Positions 39,084 through 48,509 of a DNA stretch of 64,000 nt are shown piece after piece. Each line of letters opens with the position of its first letter. Positions within the stretch are counted from its first letter, which is position 1. A program made the translations under genes and the position numbers. Under the pieces are notes generated by a model. It searched no databases and was not told where the DNA came from. It saw nothing but the letters and a program-made list of their open reading frames with translations. Source of the stretch: Xanthobacter dioxanivorans (GTDB taxonomy: Bacteria; Pseudomonadota; Alphaproteobacteria; Rhizobiales; Xanthobacteraceae); contig NZ_CP063362.1 in assembly GCF_016807805.1 (NCBI RefSeq), positions 1,240,001 to 1,304,000 of the forward strand, in the 5' to 3' direction.

Positions 39084-39674
39084 TCAGCCGGGTTCGGTTC
39101 CATCCTTCAGCTCAAACCGCGCCATGAGCGGCGCCTGCGCCATGGCGAAGGCGAAGGTCAGCGGCAGGTAGCCGAAGGTCTTGAAGGCGACCCAGGTGTC
39201 GGTGGACACGGAGCGCCAGACCACCTCGTTCAGCACGGCCATGACCAGGAAGAACACGCCCCAGCGGATGGTGAGAATGCGCCAGCCCTCATCCGTGAGC
39301 TTCACCATGCCGTCGAACACGTAGGGCAGCAGCGGTTTCCTGAAATAGAGCCCGCCCAGCAGCAGGATGCCGAACAGAGCGTTGACCATGGTCGGCTTCA
39401 GCTTGATGAAGTGGTCGTCCTGCAACCAGAGCGTGAGGCCGCCGAACACCATCACCACCAGGGCCGAGACCAGCGGCATCACCGCGATGCGCCGCGCCAG
39501 CACCCACATGGCGGCGAGCGCCACGATGGTCGCCACCATGAAGGCGCCGGTGGCCAGATAGATCCCGCCATAACCGTTGGCGGCGAAGAACAGCACAAGG
39601 GGGCCGATCTCCAGGCCGATCTTCAGCCAGGGGCTCATCTTCGGGACGGCGGTAACGGCAGGTTCGGTCATCAT
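39084..39674 (-). CDS. yciB: YciB/IspZ family septation-associated membrane protein
   Basis: This 196-aa inner membrane protein has five or six spans. Family blocks include GLEIGPLVLFFAANGYGGIY, HFIKLKPTMVNALFGILLLG and LTIRWGVFFLVMAVLNEVVW. YciB proteins affect cell-envelope synthesis and septation. The start is at tandem ATGs (39674/39671). Divergent upstream is a non-coding stretch of about 125 bp to the end of the mtgA gene. Confidence 0.9.
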   Translation of the reverse strand: MMTEPAVTAVPKMSPWLKIGLEIGPLVLFFAANGYGGIYLATGAFMVATIVALAAMWVLARRIAVMPLVSALVVMVFGGLTLWLQDDHFIKLKPTMVNALFGILLLGGLYFRKPLLPYVFDGMVKLTDEGWRILTIRWGVFFLVMAVLNEVVWRSVSTDTWVAFKTFGYLPLTFAFAMAQAPLMARFELKDGTEPG

Positions 39675-39799
39675 CGGGCCGGGAAATGAGGGAGGAGGGC
39701 CGGCACGCCGACGCTCTGCGCCCATGTGGCGCTTATGGGCGGCACAATCAAGGCTTCGCCGTGCTCGCGTGCTCACCTCCTGGGGTGCCGGGCCGCTCT

Positions 39800-40470
39800 T
39801 CAGCGCAGCGGGCCGAGGCAGGAGGTGAGCTCCGGCCCCTCGCGCGGCACCCGGGCCTGGAGGCGGCCGGCGAGGCGCTGCACCCCGGCGGAGGGATTGC
39901 CCGCGTCGCGTCGGCGGGGGTTCGGCAGCATCACCGCCAGCAGCGCTCCCTGTCGCGCATCGATCCGGGACGCCGGGACGCCGAAGGCGCGGCGCGCGCC
40001 CGCCTCCACGCCGAACTCGCCATTGGGGCCCCATTCGGCGATGTTGAGGTAGATCTCGATCAGCCGCCTCTTGCTCACCACCAGATCGAGCCACAAGGCC
40101 AGCGGGATCTCGATGGCCTTGCGGATGATCTCCCGACCCGGCCACAGGAACAGGTTCTTGGCGATCTGCATGGGGATGGTGGAGGCGCCGCGCGTCTCCT
40201 CCAGCTCGTCCGCCGAATCGATGGCCGCGCGCATCTCGGCGAAATCGACGCCCCAATGGCTGCAGAAGCCGGCGTCCTCGGAGGCGATCACCGCGCGCAC
40301 GAGGGCCGGCGAGATCATCTCGATGGGCGTCCACACGCGCTCCACCCGCTCCCCGTGATCCAGCGCCCGAGCATGAGGGTGGAGACCGGATTGACCACGT
40401 TGTAGGCGATGGAGAGCACCAGGGGGATGGCAACGAGGACGATCACGACGCGCAGCACCAGACGGACCAT
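39800..40470 (-). pseudogene. mtgA: Monofunctional peptidoglycan glycosyltransferase MtgA, one apparent frameshift
   Basis: From ATG 40470 (AGAGG upstream) the frame gives a membrane anchor (RLVLRVVIVLVAIPLVLSIA) and runs to WITG. At the GGGG near 40356-40359 the frame breaks. One additional G would continue with ERVERVWTPIEMISPALVRA and the GT51 motifs EDAGFCSHWGVDF (catalytic Glu), GASTIPMQIAKNLFLWPGRE and EIYLNIAEWGPNGEFGVEAG, ending at 39800. The restored product is about 223 aa, the normal MtgA size. The lesion is again a one-base loss in a G run, so error rather than inactivation is quite possible. It polymerises lipid II at the periplasmic face. Confidence 0.85.
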
Positions 40471-40620
40471 CCTCTGCCCTCCCCTCGCCGCTCCGCGATG
40501 CGATCGCTGCGGGCTGGCCGCTTGACGTTCCCCCCTGGTTGGGGCACCCGGTGACCCCCGTCAACGGTGCGCCCCGCCCGGGCGTTCCTTTTCCGCCCTC
40601 CCAACGCAGGAAGGCCCAAG

Positions 40621-41547
<927 letters not shown>

Positions 41548-41605
41548 GGCGGCGGCCCCGTCCAGCCCTCGCCCAACCCGCCTCGGGCATGCTAGCGTCC
41601 CGCCC

Positions 41606-42958
41606 GTGACCGACCGCGACCGATCTTCCCTCACCCGCCGCACGCTCCTCGCCCGCGGCGCCGCCCTTGCCACGCTGCCCCTTGCGGCCACGCGGGCGCT
41701 CGGGCAGCAGAACGAGCCCGACGTGGTGATCATCGGCGCCGGTGCCGCCGGCATTTCCGCCGCCCGGCGGATCGCCGAGGCCGGGCGCTCCTATGTCCTG
41801 CTGGAGGCCTCCAACCGGGTGGGCGGACGTGCCCTCACCGATACCGCCGCCTTTGGCGTGCCGCTCGATCTCGGCGCGGCGCGCTTGAACATGCCGGCCG
41901 CGCGCCCCATGGCCGCCTTCGGCCGGGCGGAGGGCCTCGACATCCACCGTGCTCCGGACGGCGGCCGCCTCTATCTGAAGGGACGCGAGGCCAACGATTC
42001 CGAATATGAGGATTTCGTCGGCACGGTGCGCCGGGCCCAACGCGCCATCGTTGCCGCCGGCGATGCGGGGCGCGACTTGCCGGCCGCCCGCGTGCTCGCC
42101 GACCTCGGCCCGTGGTCGGACAGCGCCCGTTTCGTGGTGGGCCCCCTTGCCTGCGCCAAGGAGCTCGACCAGGTTTCGACCGTGGACGCCTCCCGCGCCG
42201 AGGAGCCCGATAGCGTGGAAGTCTGCGCCCAGGGCATCGGCACCCTGGTGAGCCAGCTGGCCCGGCCCCTCACCGTCCGCCTGGAAACACCGGTGCGCTC
42301 GGTGGAGCTGGGCGGCCGGCAGGCCGTGGTGCAGACCGGGCGCGGCACGCTCCTGGCCCGCGCGGTGATCGTCGCCGTGCCGCCGAGCGTGATTGCGGCG
42401 GGCAAGCTGCGGATTCTGCCGGCCCTGCCTCCGCGCTACCGCACCGCGATCGAGAAGATCACCCTCGGCGCCTTCGACCACATCGCGTTCCGCCTGCCGC
42501 GCAACCCGCTCGGGCTCAACATGGACGAGCTTCTCTACTTCCGGGCGGAGGGCCCGCGCGCCTATGCCCTGCGCGCCCGCATCGCCGGCAGCGATCTCTA
42601 TACCCTCGAGGTCGCCGGCGACGTGGCGAACGGTCTCGCCGACGGCCCGCCCGAGGCCGCCACCACCTTCCTCAAGGAGGCGCTGACGCGGGAGTTTGGC
42701 GCCGATCTCGCGAAGAAGGTGGGCAAGGTGCACGCCACGCGCTGGACCAAGGAGCCGTGGGCGCTCGGTGCCTTCTCCTGCGCCCTGCCCGGCTTCGGCA
42801 ACATGCGGCGCGCCTTCACGGAAGTGGCCCTCGGCCGGCTCATCTTCGCCGGGGAACATGCCCACGAGACCCTCTGGGGCACCATGGGCGGGGCCTGGCT
42901 GTCCGGCGAGCGGGCGGCCAAGCAGGCCCTCGCCCTTCTCGGCGTGCGATCGGGCTGA
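41606..42958 (+). CDS. Tat-exported flavin monoamine oxidase-type protein
   Basis: This 450-aa protein has a twin-arginine leader (SLTRRTLLARGAALATLPLA), the FAD-binding motif VVIIGAGAAGISAARRIAEA followed by LLEASNRVGGRALT, and the C-terminal FAD segment GRLIFAGEHAHETLWGTMGG. It is a member of the amine oxidase (flavin) superfamily. The substrate is unknown; Tat export with bound FAD fits folded cofactor transport. The start is a GTG at 41606, 58 bp after the ispA stop. It may share the ispA transcript. Confidence 0.85.
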   Translation: MTDRDRSSLTRRTLLARGAALATLPLAATRALGQQNEPDVVIIGAGAAGISAARRIAEAGRSYVLLEASNRVGGRALTDTAAFGVPLDLGAARLNMPAARPMAAFGRAEGLDIHRAPDGGRLYLKGREANDSEYEDFVGTVRRAQRAIVAAGDAGRDLPAARVLADLGPWSDSARFVVGPLACAKELDQVSTVDASRAEEPDSVEVCAQGIGTLVSQLARPLTVRLETPVRSVELGGRQAVVQTGRGTLLARAVIVAVPPSVIAAGKLRILPALPPRYRTAIEKITLGAFDHIAFRLPRNPLGLNMDELLYFRAEGPRAYALRARIAGSDLYTLEVAGDVANGLADGPPEAATTFLKEALTREFGADLAKKVGKVHATRWTKEPWALGAFSCALPGFGNMRRAFTEVALGRLIFAGEHAHETLWGTMGGAWLSGERAAKQALALLGVRSG

Positions 42959-42983
42959 GGTGCGCGGCTCGAACGGCCCGTTC

Positions 42984-43685
42984 TCAATGGGCGCGGGCGA
43001 ACATCTCGTTGAAGGAGTAGCCCGCGCCGCGCACGGTGCGGATGGGATCCGACTGCCGGCCGCGATTGATCGCCTTGCGCAGGCGGCCCACATGCACGTC
43101 CACCGTGCGCTCGTCGATATAGACGTCCTGGCCCCACACCCCGTCGAGCAGCTGCTCGCGCGAGAACACGCGGCCGGGGCTCTGCATCAGGAACTCCAGC
43201 AGGCGGAACTCGGTGGGGCCGAGATGCACCTCGCGCCCGGCGCGGTGCACGCGGTGGGTTTCCCGGTCGAGCTCGATGTCGCCCGCCCGCAGCAGGGTCG
43301 CCACATGCTCGGGCTTGGCCCGGCGCAGCAGCGCCCGCACCCGGGCGAGCAGCTCGGGCACCGAGAACGGCTTCACCACATAGTCGTCCGCCCCGGTGGC
43401 GAGGCCGCGCACCCGCTCGGTTTCCTCGCCCCGGGCGGTGAGCATGATCACCGGCAGGCGCTCGGTTTCCGGGCGGGTCCTCAGGCGACGGCACAGTTCG
43501 ATGCCGGAAAGGCCCGGCAGCATCCAGTCGAGGATGACGAGATCGGGCACGCTTTCGCGCAGGCGGGTCTCGGCCTCGTCACCGCGCCCCACGCTTTCGA
43601 CGCCATAACCCTCCGACTCCAGATTGTAGCGGAGCAGAAGGGTCAGGGGCTCCTCGTCCTCGACGATCAGAATACGCGCCGGCAC
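42984..43685 (-). CDS. phoB: Phosphate regulon response regulator PhoB
   Basis: This 233-aa OmpR-type regulator has an acidic pocket VEDEEPLTLLLRYN, the phospho-acceptor Asp in LVILDWMLPGLSG, Thr in IMLTARGEE and Lys in VVKPFS. The DNA-binding winged helix has GPTEFRLLEFLMQSPGRVFS and YIDERTVDVHVGRLRKAI, the PhoB recognition helix. It is the last gene of the phosphate operon, 39 bp after phoU. When phosphorylated by PhoR under low phosphate it should bind the Pho box at 48480-48508. Confidence 0.97.
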   Translation of the reverse strand: MPARILIVEDEEPLTLLLRYNLESEGYGVESVGRGDEAETRLRESVPDLVILDWMLPGLSGIELCRRLRTRPETERLPVIMLTARGEETERVRGLATGADDYVVKPFSVPELLARVRALLRRAKPEHVATLLRAGDIELDRETHRVHRAGREVHLGPTEFRLLEFLMQSPGRVFSREQLLDGVWGQDVYIDERTVDVHVGRLRKAINRGRQSDPIRTVRGAGYSFNEMFARAH

Positions 43686-43724
43686 AGTGTTTCACCTGTC
43701 GTTTTCAAGTCGGGCTGGCTTGGG

Positions 43725-44450
43725 TCAGCCCTGGACGGACCGGCCGGGAAAGGCCAGGGTGGTCTCGCTGGAGGCATCCGCCTTGGGGCGGTCCGGCAGG
43801 TTCTGGCCGCTGACCATGTAGTAGACGATCTCCGCGATGTTGGTCGCGTGGTCGCCGATGCGCTCGATGTTCTTGGCACAGAACAGAAGGTGGGTGCACA
43901 CCGAGATGTTGCGCGGATCTTCCATCATGTAGGTGAGGAGCTCGCGGAACAGGGAGGTGTACATGGTGTCGATGGCGCCGTCCCGGCCCCACACTTCCAC
44001 CGCCTTGGCCTCGTTACGCGCCGCATAGGCGTCGAGCACCTCCTTGAGCTGCTCCAGCACCAGGTCGGAGATGTGCTCCACCCCGCGCACCAGCTTCTGC
44101 GGGTGGTATTCGCCCTCGATGGCGATGACGCGCTTGCCCACGTTCTTGGCCAGGTCGCCGATGCGCTCGAGATCGTTGGCGATGCGGATGGCCGAGACGA
44201 TCTCGCGCAGGTCGTTGGCCACCGGCTGACGCTTGGCGATGACGAGGATGGCGCGGTCCTCGATCTCACGCTGCATCTGGTCCACGGTGGCGTCGACGAG
44301 CACCACCTTCTGGGCCAGGGCGATGTCGCGCTTGATGAGCGAGGTCACGGAATCGGCGACGAGGCGTTCCGCCTGTCCGCCCATCTCCACCACCTTGCGG
44401 CCGATTTCCTTCAACTCCTGGTCGAAGGAGGCAACGGTATGCTCCGGCAT
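43725..44450 (-). CDS. phoU: Phosphate signalling protein PhoU
   Basis: This 241-aa protein has two three-helix-bundle PhoU repeats. The metal-binding E/D-x-x-x-D motifs are seen in ANDLERIGDLAKNVG and KNIERIGDHATNIAEIVYYM. PhoU connects the PstSCAB transporter to PhoR and represses signalling in high phosphate. It follows pstB by 19 bp and precedes phoB. Confidence 0.96.
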   Translation of the reverse strand: MPEHTVASFDQELKEIGRKVVEMGGQAERLVADSVTSLIKRDIALAQKVVLVDATVDQMQREIEDRAILVIAKRQPVANDLREIVSAIRIANDLERIGDLAKNVGKRVIAIEGEYHPQKLVRGVEHISDLVLEQLKEVLDAYAARNEAKAVEVWGRDGAIDTMYTSLFRELLTYMMEDPRNISVCTHLLFCAKNIERIGDHATNIAEIVYYMVSGQNLPDRPKADASSETTLAFPGRSVQG

Positions 44451-44469
44451 CGGGATGATCCTTCTCGTC

Positions 44470-45294
44470 TCAGCCGAAGCGGCCGGTAATGTAGTCGCGC
44501 GTCTTGATCTCCTTCGGATTGGTGAAGATCACGTCCGAAGGCGCCACCTCGATCAGCTCACCGAGATAGAAGAAGGCGGTCATGTCGGCGCAGCGCGCGG
44601 CCTGCTGCATGTTGTGGGTCACGATGACGATGGTGAAGTCCTGCTTCAGCTCGTCGATCAGGTCCTCGATCTTCGAGGTGGAGATGGGGTCGAGGGCCGA
44701 GGTGGGCTCGTCGAGCAGGATCACCTCGGGCTTCACCGCGATGGTGCGGGCGATGCACAGGCGCTGCTGCTGGCCGCCGGACATGCCGAGGGCCGATGTG
44801 TGCAGGCGGTCCTTGGTCTCGTCCCAGATGGCGGCCTTGCGCAGGCACCATTCCACCCGCTCGTCCATCTGCGCCTTGTTGAGCTTCTCATGCAGCTTCA
44901 CGCCGAAGGCGATGTTGTCATAGATGGTCATGGGGAACGGGGTCGGCTTCTGGAACACCATGCCGATGCGCGAGCGCACCACCGTGGGGTCGAGCTCCTT
45001 GCCCACCACGTTGACCCCGTCGAACAGCACCGACCCCTCGGCCCGCTGGCCGGGATAGAGGTCATACATGCGGTTGAACACCCGCAGCAGCGTGGACTTG
45101 CCGCAGCCCGACGGGCCGATCATGGCGGTCACGCGCTTCTCCGGCACCTCGAAGTTGATGTTCCGCAGGGCGTGGTTGCTGCCGTAGTAGAATTGCAGGT
45201 TCTCCACCTTGATCTTCGCGGGCGACGTCGGCGCGTCGGGCCTGGCGGCGACCGACGATGCGATGTTGAAGGTGGGATCGACGGCTGAAGTCAT
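44470..45294 (-). CDS. pstB: Phosphate ABC transporter ATPase PstB
   Basis: This 274-aa protein has Walker [21 protein letters not shown], the PstB-specific [18 protein letters not shown]-loop region, signature [16 protein letters not shown] and Walker [14 protein letters not shown]. It powers high-affinity phosphate uptake through PstAC. Slightly longer at the N-terminus than the E. coli protein. It lies in the operon between pstA and phoU. Confidence 0.97.
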   Translation of the reverse strand: MTSAVDPTFNIASSVAARPDAPTSPAKIKVENLQFYYGSNHALRNINFEVPEKRVTAMIGPSGCGKSTLLRVFNRMYDLYPGQRAEGSVLFDGVNVVGKELDPTVVRSRIGMVFQKPTPFPMTIYDNIAFGVKLHEKLNKAQMDERVEWCLRKAAIWDETKDRLHTSALGMSGGQQQRLCIARTIAVKPEVILLDEPTSALDPISTSKIEDLIDELKQDFTIVIVTHNMQQAARCADMTAFFYLGELIEVAPSDVIFTNPKEIKTRDYITGRFG

Positions 45295-45348
45295 ATGAGC
45301 CTCGCTTCGGAGGTTGAATTCGAAGGATGGTTTCGCGGGCGGCGCAGG

Positions 45349-46182
45349 CTAGTTGCCCCGTGCCAGGAACAGTCGGGACGCCACATTGAGCACGAGCACG
45401 CCCACGGTGATGAGCAGCGCGCCGGCCCAGGCGAGGGAGACCCAGTCGTCGAACGGGCTGCCGGCAAACTGGTAGATGGCGATGGGCAGGCTCGCCATGG
45501 GCTTCGACAGGTCCGTGGAAAAGGAGTTGTTGCCGAGTGAGGTGAAGAGCAGCGGTGCCGTCTCCCCGGCCGCGCGGGCGACGGCGAGCAGGACGCCGGT
45601 GACGATGCCCGCCCGCGCCGCGCGCCAGGTGATCATCATCACCACCTTCCACTGCGGCGCCCCGAGCGCATAGGCCGCCTCGCGCAGCCCCACCGGAACG
45701 AGGTTCAGCATGTCCTCGGTGGTGCGCACCACCACCGGGATCACCAGGATGGCGAGGGCGACCGCGCCGGCCCAGCCGGAGAAGCCACCCATCGGCGCGA
45801 CGAGGAAGGTGTAGACGAACAGGCCCACCAAGATGGACGGCGCGGAGAGCAGGATGTCGTTCACGAAGCGGGCGACCTCGCCGACCTTCGTGTTCTTCCC
45901 GTTCTCGGCGAGGAACGTCCCGGCCAGGAGGCCGATGGGTGTTCCGATCACCATGGCGAGCCCGATCTGGATCAGCGACCCGACGATCGCGTTCAGGAGG
46001 CCGCCGTTGTGGCCCGGCGGCAGGGTCACCTTGGTGAAGACGTTGAGCCCGAGGGCCGGAAGCCCCTTCTGGACCAGCGTGAACAGGATCCACGCCAGGA
46101 GGAACAAGGCGAGGACCGCAAAGCCGGTGCTGATGACCTTGACGGTGAGGTCCTTGCTGCGGCGGATGGCGAGGGAGGTCAT
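45349..46182 (-). CDS. pstA: Phosphate ABC transporter permease PstA
   Basis: This 277-aa protein has six spans. The PstA-type block NDILLSAPSILVGLFVYTFL and the EAA loop YALGAPQWKVVMMITWRAAR, which contacts PstB, are present. It pairs with PstC. The upstream pstC stop lies 13 bp away. Confidence 0.96.
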   Translation of the reverse strand: MTSLAIRRSKDLTVKVISTGFAVLALFLLAWILFTLVQKGLPALGLNVFTKVTLPPGHNGGLLNAIVGSLIQIGLAMVIGTPIGLLAGTFLAENGKNTKVGEVARFVNDILLSAPSILVGLFVYTFLVAPMGGFSGWAGAVALAILVIPVVVRTTEDMLNLVPVGLREAAYALGAPQWKVVMMITWRAARAGIVTGVLLAVARAAGETAPLLFTSLGNNSFSTDLSKPMASLPIAIYQFAGSPFDDWVSLAWAGALLITVGVLVLNVASRLFLARGN

Positions 46183-46195
46183 GCTGACGCGCTCC

Positions 46196-47188
46196 TCAGG
46201 ACTTCAGGTTGGATCGGATGAGGAAGCGCGAGAGCGCCAGCACGATGAAGGAGATCACGAACAGGATGAAACCCAGGGCGAGCAGCGAATCAAGCTTCAG
46301 AGAGCCCTGGGCGGCCTCCGGGAATTCGTTGGCGATGGTCGAGGCGATGGTCGCGCCGGGCGCGAACAGCGAGGCCGAGAGGCGGGTGGCGTTGCCGATC
46401 ACGAAGGTGACCGCCATGGTCTCGCCGAGGGCGCGGCCGAGCCCGAGCATGATCGCGCCCACCATGGCCGTGCGGCCGTAGGGGATGGAGACGTTCTTGT
46501 AGACCTCGTAGGTCGTCGCGCCGACGCCGTAGGCCGATTCCTTCAGCATCGGCGGCACGGACGCCAGCGTCTCCACGAACATGGCGGTGATGAAGGGCAG
46601 GATCATCACCGCCATGATCAGGCCGGCGGTGAGCATGCCGCCGCCGAGGGCGGGGCCCTGGAACAACGCCCCGAGCACCGGCAGCGGGCCCAGGAGGTCG
46701 ATCAGCGGCGGCTGGACGTAGGCCGCCATGAGCGGCGAGATGATGAAGAAACCCCACATGCCGTAGATGATGGAGGGCACGGCGGCGAGCAACTGGATCG
46801 CCACGCCGACGGGGCGCCGCAGCGACTGGGGCGCGATCTCGCTGAGGAAAAAGGCGATGCCGAAGGAGAGCGGCAGCGCGATGATCACGGCGATGACGGC
46901 GCTGAACAGCGTACCGTAGATCATCACCAGCGCGCCGAAATTCTCGGTGACCGGGTTCCAGGTCGTGGTCCACAGGAAGTCGAGGCCGAATGTGCGGAAG
47001 GCGGGCAGGCCGCCCTCGAACAGCATGGCGATGATGAGGCCGAGCAGGATCAGCACGAAGATGCCGCATCCCCACAGCAACGCCACGAAGACCCTGTCGG
47101 CCAGCCGGCCGACGGCCTTGGCGGAGCCAATATGCCCGGGAGCGACGCCCATCGCGGGACCACCAGCTCCACTCATGGTCGCGTCCAT
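46196..47188 (-). CDS. pstC: Phosphate ABC transporter permease PstC
   Basis: This 330-aa protein has six spans with a long periplasmic loop after the first (DFLWTTTWNPVTENFGALVM). The EAA-type loop is SAYGVGATTYEVYKNVSIPY. ATG 47188 (MDATMSGAGG) is chosen; the longer frame to 47254 covers part of the region downstream of pstS. A stem-loop separates it from pstS. Confidence 0.95.
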   Translation of the reverse strand: MDATMSGAGGPAMGVAPGHIGSAKAVGRLADRVFVALLWGCGIFVLILLGLIIAMLFEGGLPAFRTFGLDFLWTTTWNPVTENFGALVMIYGTLFSAVIAVIIALPLSFGIAFFLSEIAPQSLRRPVGVAIQLLAAVPSIIYGMWGFFIISPLMAAYVQPPLIDLLGPLPVLGALFQGPALGGGMLTAGLIMAVMILPFITAMFVETLASVPPMLKESAYGVGATTYEVYKNVSIPYGRTAMVGAIMLGLGRALGETMAVTFVIGNATRLSASLFAPGATIASTIANEFPEAAQGSLKLDSLLALGFILFVISFIVLALSRFLIRSNLKS

Positions 47189-47272
47189 AGATTCCGTTCC
47201 CCCGCCAAAGACGCCTTGAAGATGAAATTCGCAAGATGAAGTCCGCACGCACACCCATCGCGAGCGGGCGAA

Positions 47273-47307
47273 GGGGAGCGGCGGCCGGAAGGTGGCGGCC
47301 GCTCCCC
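47273..47307 (-). terminator. Stem-loop between pstS and pstC
   Basis: GGGGAGCGGC (47273-47282) pairs with GCCGCTCCCC (47298-47307) with a 15-nt loop. On the minus strand it stands 38 bp after the pstS stop and is not followed by a T run. It is therefore more likely an mRNA-stabilising or attenuating structure that lets pstS be expressed above pstCAB than a full terminator. Confidence 0.6.
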
Positions 47308-47345
47308 ATTTTCAACAGGTCGTCATGCCTACGGCATGCAGTCGG

Positions 47346-48386
47346 TCAGTTCGACCACACCGGCTTGCCGTCGACCTTCACCTCGGCCTTCCAGGCCTCG
47401 CGCACGCGGGTGGCCACATCCTTCGGCAGCGGGATGTAGTGCAGCTTCTCGGCGATCTCGGCGCCGTTGTCGAAGGCCCAGTTGAAGAACTTGATCACTT
47501 CGGCAGCCTGCTCGGCCGACTTCGGCTCCTTCGGCAGAAGGATGAAGGTGGCGCTGGTGATCGGCCAGGTGGTGTCACCGGGGGTGTTGATCATGGAGGC
47601 GGCGAAGTCCTTCGCCCCGGCCCAGTCGGCATTCGCGGCGGCCGCCTGGAAGGCGGGGACGGTCGGCGACACGTACTTGCCGGCCTTGTTCTGGAGCTGC
47701 GCCGTCACGAGGTTGTTGGCGGAGGCGTAGATGTACTCCACGTAGCCGATGGCACCCTTGGTGTTCTTGACGGTGCCGGAAACACCCTCGTTGCCCTTGC
47801 CGCCAGCGCCCGCCGGCCAGGAGACGGAGGTGGCCGCGCCGACCTTGGACTTCCACTCGGCGCTCACGTCGGCGAGGTAGGAGGCGAACACATAGGTCGT
47901 GCCCGAGCCGTCCGACCGATAGGTCGGCACGATGCCGAGGTTGGGGAGCTGCACACCGGGATTGAGGTCGGTGATCGCCTTGTCGTTCCACTTGGTGATC
48001 TTGCCGAGATAGATGTCGGCGAGCACCGGGCCGGTCAGCTTGAGCTGGTTGGCGGCGACGCCCTCGAGGTTCACGATCGGAACCACGGAGCCGATGACAG
48101 CCGGGAACTGCAGGAGCTTCTGCTGGGCCAGCTTCTCGGTCTGCACGGGGGCGTCGGAGGCGCCGAAATCGACGGTGCGATTGAAGATCTGGGTCTGGCC
48201 CGCGCCGGAGCCGATCGACTGGTAATTGAGGCCGGTCCCGGTCTTGTCCTTATAGGCGACGGCCCAAGCTTGGTAGACAGGAGCAGGGAACGTAGCGCCG
48301 GCGCCGGTGATGTCGCCAGCAGATGCGCTGCCAGCGAACAGCGTGCCGGCCACGGCGATCACGCCGAGAGCGGTGGTGAGCTTCAC
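47346..48386 (-). CDS. pstS: Periplasmic phosphate-binding protein PstS
   Basis: This 346-aa protein has a signal peptide (VKLTTALGVIAVAGTLFAGS ending ASA). The mature start GDITGAGATFPAPVYQAW, the loops SIGSGAGQTQIFNRTVDFGASDAPV, and RSDGSGTTYVFASYL form the phosphate-binding site. The start is a GTG at 48386 with AAGGAGAG five bases upstream; the TTG at 48404 would put the ribosome site inside the gene. The Pho box lies about 95 bp upstream. Confidence 0.96.
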   Translation of the reverse strand: MKLTTALGVIAVAGTLFAGSASAGDITGAGATFPAPVYQAWAVAYKDKTGTGLNYQSIGSGAGQTQIFNRTVDFGASDAPVQTEKLAQQKLLQFPAVIGSVVPIVNLEGVAANQLKLTGPVLADIYLGKITKWNDKAITDLNPGVQLPNLGIVPTYRSDGSGTTYVFASYLADVSAEWKSKVGAATSVSWPAGAGGKGNEGVSGTVKNTKGAIGYVEYIYASANNLVTAQLQNKAGKYVSPTVPAFQAAAANADWAGAKDFAASMINTPGDTTWPITSATFILLPKEPKSAEQAAEVIKFFNWAFDNGAEIAEKLHYIPLPKDVATRVREAWKAEVKVDGKPVWSN

Positions 48387-48479
48387 GATATCTCTCCTTG
48401 CCAAATTCTGCGTCGCCCCACGACCAGGGCCGGGGCAACGTTGGGCTCGGGACTCTTAGTCCCCGCGCGCCAAGGTTCT

Positions 48480-48508
48480 ATGACGACTGCATGACAGGGA
48501 GATGACTG
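48480..48508 (-). promoter_or_regulatory. Extended Pho box upstream of pstS
   Basis: On the minus strand three 7-bp repeats, CAGTCAT, CTGTCAT and TCGTCAT, are separated by 4 bp each (11-bp period). The last two form the standard 18-bp PhoB site (CTGTCAT-N4-TCGTCAT). It lies between the phoR stop (48510) and pstS, so phosphate starvation should raise pstS-pstCAB-phoUB separately from phoR. Confidence 0.85.
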
Positions 48509-48509
48509 C

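Noticed and set aside
45833..47239. 468-codon plus-strand frame across pstA/pstC
   Set aside because: It lies antisense to the phosphate permease genes and shows only mirrored low-complexity sequence.
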